NCBI GenBank assembly: GCA_031270985.1
Contig: JAISWR010000146.1
Span: forward strand, 1-36,797
Origin: Bacteroidales bacterium
GTDB lineage: Bacteria > Bacteroidota > Bacteroidia > Bacteroidales > UBA4181
Direction: 5' to 3'
DNA length: 36,797 nt
The notes below the pieces were generated by a model, which had not been told where the DNA came from, did no database searches, and saw nothing but the letters and a program-made list of their open reading frames with translations. Positions within the stretch are counted from its first letter, which is position 1. The number at the start of each line of letters is the position of its first letter. The position numbers were made by a program, and so were the translations under genes. Positions 33,924 through 36,797 of this stretch are shown in pieces.

Positions 33924-36304
33924 AATTGAAAACTGAAAACCGAAAACCGAAACATCAATTGGGCGTTAAAAATCATACATGGTGTCATTGGATAGCGGGA
34001 ATGCTTATAGTGTTGTTGAACGCTTGCAATTCCACGAGATATGTTCCCAAAGACGAATATCTGCTCAACTCCAGTCATATCTCTATTGACAACAGGGATG
34101 TTTCCAAAGAACAGTTATCCCCTTACATACGGCAGAAACCCAACAAAAAAATACTCGGTTTCATCCGGTTCCATTTGTGGCTGTATAACAAGTCGGATCT
34201 GGAAAAAGACAACAAATGGAACAACTGGCTGCGGAAAAACGGGGAAGAGCCTGTGATATGGCAACAAAGCATGACGAACAGAAGTCGCGAACAACTGTCG
34301 CTGAGCCTCAAAAACCGAGGATATTATTACGTGCGTGTGACGGACACCGTGAAGTTGAAGAAAAAAAAGGCGGACGTTTTTTACAACATCCATACCGGAT
34401 GGGCTTATACCGTTGAAAAAATAAAATATTCCATACCGGACAGTTCCATCGCCCGCCTGATTCTTGCCGACACCATACATACACTGTTGCGGCGCGGTAT
34501 GCCCTTTGATTCCGATATTTTGGCGAAAGAACGCAAACGGATAGAAACGCATCTGAAAGACAACGGCTATTACAGTTTCGGGGAAGAATTTATCTCCTAT
34601 TCGGCAGATACCCTGAATCGCAAGGTTGTCCTCGAACTGAACGTGCGCAACCATACAGAACAAACGGAAGACAACCGACTGATAGAAACGCCCTATCCGC
34701 AATACCGCATCCGCCGATTGACCGTCAACGCCAACCTGAGCATGCAGAACCTCAGCGAACGCACTTCCAACCCGCCGGATGCGACAGCAGACACGCTCAC
34801 CCAAAAAACAGCGGATTTCATCATTCCCCGCCAATTCCCCGTGAAATCATCCACCATCGCACAGTCCCTGTATATCTCCCCGGATTCCCTCTATCGAATA
34901 TCTCATGTCAACCAAACCTACCAGCATTTGGTAGATCTGCGCAACTTCCAGCAGGTGAGTTTCGAATTTTCGGAGCCATTCCGGCAAAACGACAGTCTAA
35001 TACGCGATCTGGATTGCCAGATACACTTGCTGCCCTTTGAAAAGCAAAGTTTCACCATTGAGCCGGAAATCACCAACTCAGACGGCAACCTGGGCGGAGG
35101 TATTAACTTATCATACCAGAACAGAAGCTTGTTTTACCATGCGGAAATATTCGATTTGAAACTGAAAGGCATGATAGAAGCCGTTTCCACCACACAATCG
35201 GCATTACGTTTCAAGACCGCCATGGAATACGAAGCGGAAGTGTCGCTGAACATCCCGAAATTTCTGCTCTCCATGCAACCGGAAAGGTTTATTCGCCGCT
35301 ATAATCCCAAAACCGTGTTCTCCGTACTTTACAATTACCAGCGACGACCCTATTACACACGTAGCGTTTTCAGCACCTCTATGGGCTATAACTGGCGCGG
35401 TTCGGAAATCATCTCACACGTTGTGCGCCCTGTGGACATCAATTATGTGCAACTGAAAAACGTGGACAGTAAATACGCCGCATATCTGGAAAAATACCCA
35501 TATTTGAAAAACAGTTACCAGACGCACATGGTAGTGTCGAGCAATTACACCTTCACCCGCGACTTGCAACAAGTGAAAAAGGATGATTTCCTCTTCATCC
35601 GCACAAGTTTTGAAACAGCAGGACTGTTGCTGAACACCTTTGTCAAAATGTCCGCCGGAGACAAACAGAAACCATATCAGTTTTTGGACAACACTTATTC
35701 CCAGTTTATCAAGGGAGATGTGGATTTGCGATATTACTACACGGTGAACGCCAACAATCGCATCGTCACCCGCCTGTTTGCAGGCATCGGGTTGCCCTAC
35801 GGCAACTCGCGGACGGGCTCCGACGACGGACAGTTTATGGCTTCCATGCCTTTTGAAAAAAAATATTTCGCGGGCGGCACAAAAAGTATGCGCGGATGGC
35901 GCTTGCGCTCACTCGGGCCGGGATCTTTCGTCGATAGCGTATCCATCGCCGCCTATCCCAACAATACGGGCGATATTAAGCTGGAAACAAACATAGAATA
36001 CCGTTTCAAGCTGGTGTGGGTGATGGAAGGCGCGCTTTTTCTGGACGCCGGCAACGTGTGGGACACCCGCCGAGACGACACACGGGTAGGCGCCAATTTC
36101 GATTTCAAACGTTTCTACCGCGAAATAGCGCTGAACACCGGATTTGGCTTACGTTTCGACTTCACCTATTTCATTTTCAGCGCCGACTTAGGCATGAAAC
36201 TGTTTGACCCCGCAAACAACAGAGGTTGGATTTTCCGCTCAAAGCCCGAACGCGGCAGGATACGGGATTTCAACATCAGCATAGGCTTCGGTTACCCGTT
36301 CTGA
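33914..36304 (+). CDS. TamL-like BamA/TamA superfamily outer membrane lipoprotein
   Basis: Lipobox-like [21 protein letters not shown]; ...[24 protein letters not shown]...[15 protein letters not shown]...C-terminal [11 protein letters not shown]. The ORF-track start at 33677 overlaps guaA out of frame and is unlikely; exact start is uncertain. Confidence 0.82.
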   Translation: MGVELKTENRKPKHQLGVKNHTWCHWIAGMLIVLLNACNSTRYVPKDEYLLNSSHISIDNRDVSKEQLSPYIRQKPNKKILGFIRFHLWLYNKSDLEKDNKWNNWLRKNGEEPVIWQQSMTNRSREQLSLSLKNRGYYYVRVTDTVKLKKKKADVFYNIHTGWAYTVEKIKYSIPDSSIARLILADTIHTLLRRGMPFDSDILAKERKRIETHLKDNGYYSFGEEFISYSADTLNRKVVLELNVRNHTEQTEDNRLIETPYPQYRIRRLTVNANLSMQNLSERTSNPPDATADTLTQKTADFIIPRQFPVKSSTIAQSLYISPDSLYRISHVNQTYQHLVDLRNFQQVSFEFSEPFRQNDSLIRDLDCQIHLLPFEKQSFTIEPEITNSDGNLGGGINLSYQNRSLFYHAEIFDLKLKGMIEAVSTTQSALRFKTAMEYEAEVSLNIPKFLLSMQPERFIRRYNPKTVFSVLYNYQRRPYYTRSVFSTSMGYNWRGSEIISHVVRPVDINYVQLKNVDSKYAAYLEKYPYLKNSYQTHMVVSSNYTFTRDLQQVKKDDFLFIRTSFETAGLLLNTFVKMSAGDKQKPYQFLDNTYSQFIKGDVDLRYYYTVNANNRIVTRLFAGIGLPYGNSRTGSDDGQFMASMPFEKKYFAGGTKSMRGWRLRSLGPGSFVDSVSIAAYPNNTGDIKLETNIEYRFKLVWVMEGALFLDAGNVWDTRRDDTRVGANFDFKRFYREIALNTGFGLRFDFTYFIFSADLGMKLFDPANNRGWIFRSKPERGRIRDFNISIGFGYPF

Positions 36305-36387
36305 CAAACAGAGACGCCGTTCGTGGCAAGACGCTACCTTGACGGGGTACGACGGTTTTTCTATCAATACGTATGCCCTAACAGCCA

Positions 36388-36422
36388 ATTATTCACTATT
36401 CACTATTCATTATTCACTATTA
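36388..36422. repeat. (ATTCACT)n short simple repeat
   Basis: attattcactattcactattcattattcactatta. Confidence 0.8.
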
Positions 36423-36424
36423 CA

Positions 36425-36797
36425 ACGGGGTCGGTTGGCGCTTTACCCCATCGGGGAAAACCTCAAACGGGGTCGGTTGGCGCTTTACCCCATTGGGGGA
36501 AAACCTCAAACGGGGTCGGTTGGCGCTTTACCCCATCGGGGGAAAACCTCAAACGGGGTCGGTTGGCGCTTTTGTACGACATACGAAACCCTAAAACGGG
36601 GTCGGTTGGAACTTTTGTACGATATACAAAACCCTAAAACGGGGTCGATTGGCGCTTTCGTACGACATACGAAACCCTAAAACGGGGTCGGTTGGAACTT
36701 TTGTACGACATACGAAACCCTCAACCGGGGTCGGTTGGCACTTTTGTACGACATACGAAACCCTCAAACGGGGTCGGTTGGCACTTTTGTACGACAT
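36425..36797. repeat. 42/43-bp tandem repeat array, at least nine units in two subtypes, truncated by the window edge
   Basis: Unit starts at 36425, 36467, 36510, 36553, 36596, 36639, 36682, 36725, 36768. Shared (A/C)CGGGGTCGGTTGGCRCTTT core; units 1-3 carry ACCCCATCGGGGAAAACCTC, units 4-8 carry GTACGACATACGAAACCCT. Confidence 0.95.

Noticed and set aside
36425-36797. Possible CRISPR array
   Set aside because: The sequence between shared cores is itself repeated within subtypes, no unique spacers exist, and no cas genes are in the window.
36591-36797. Overlapping ORFs on both strands through the terminal repeats (including 36323-36637 and 36339-36680)
   Set aside because: A 43-bp period shifts frame every unit; the open frames follow from lack of stops in the unit, and peptides such as RGRLALYPIGE simply mirror the repeat.

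Overview
This looks like a mostly housekeeping chromosomal segment from a Bacteroidales-type bacterium. The evidence is protein family content, the bamD-rpoZ-coaBC-DUF4835 gene order and TTTG-N20-TAnnTTTG promoters. It opens with the 3' part of a 5S rRNA and its terminator. After that come: a small XRE regulator divergent from a SAM methyltransferase; an unexplained highly structured intergenic region; a surface lipoprotein with a 240-bp tandem duplication; an AmpG-like transporter; pyrH and a YjbQ-family gene; a glycogen cluster (GH57, GT4, debranching enzyme); yicC with an OmpL47-like protein and a SpoIIE/TPR phosphatase; an acyl-CoA synthetase; a BamA-superfamily barrel; DUF4835, coaBC, rpoZ and bamD; polA; a GH3-family enzyme; an M23/LysM peptidase; an FAD oxidoreductase; guaA; and a TamL-like lipoprotein barrel. 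The window ends inside a 43-bp tandem array. I do not see a classical defence island, prophage or CRISPR. The best leads are (1) twin TGACA-N4-TGTCA palindromes between the XRE gene and the methyltransferase, one covering the -33 box; (2) a ~155-nt RNA-like structure at 1627-1788 with a mutually exclusive 10-bp alternative pairing; (3) an RNA polymerase omega subunit with a ~80-aa basic tail made of 24-bp repeats; (4) the terminal 43-bp array, whose two subtypes both keep a hairpin, with compensatory changes; and (5) two copies of a MITE-like element, each next to decayed coding sequence. All family calls are from recognition of translated sequence; no database search was run.
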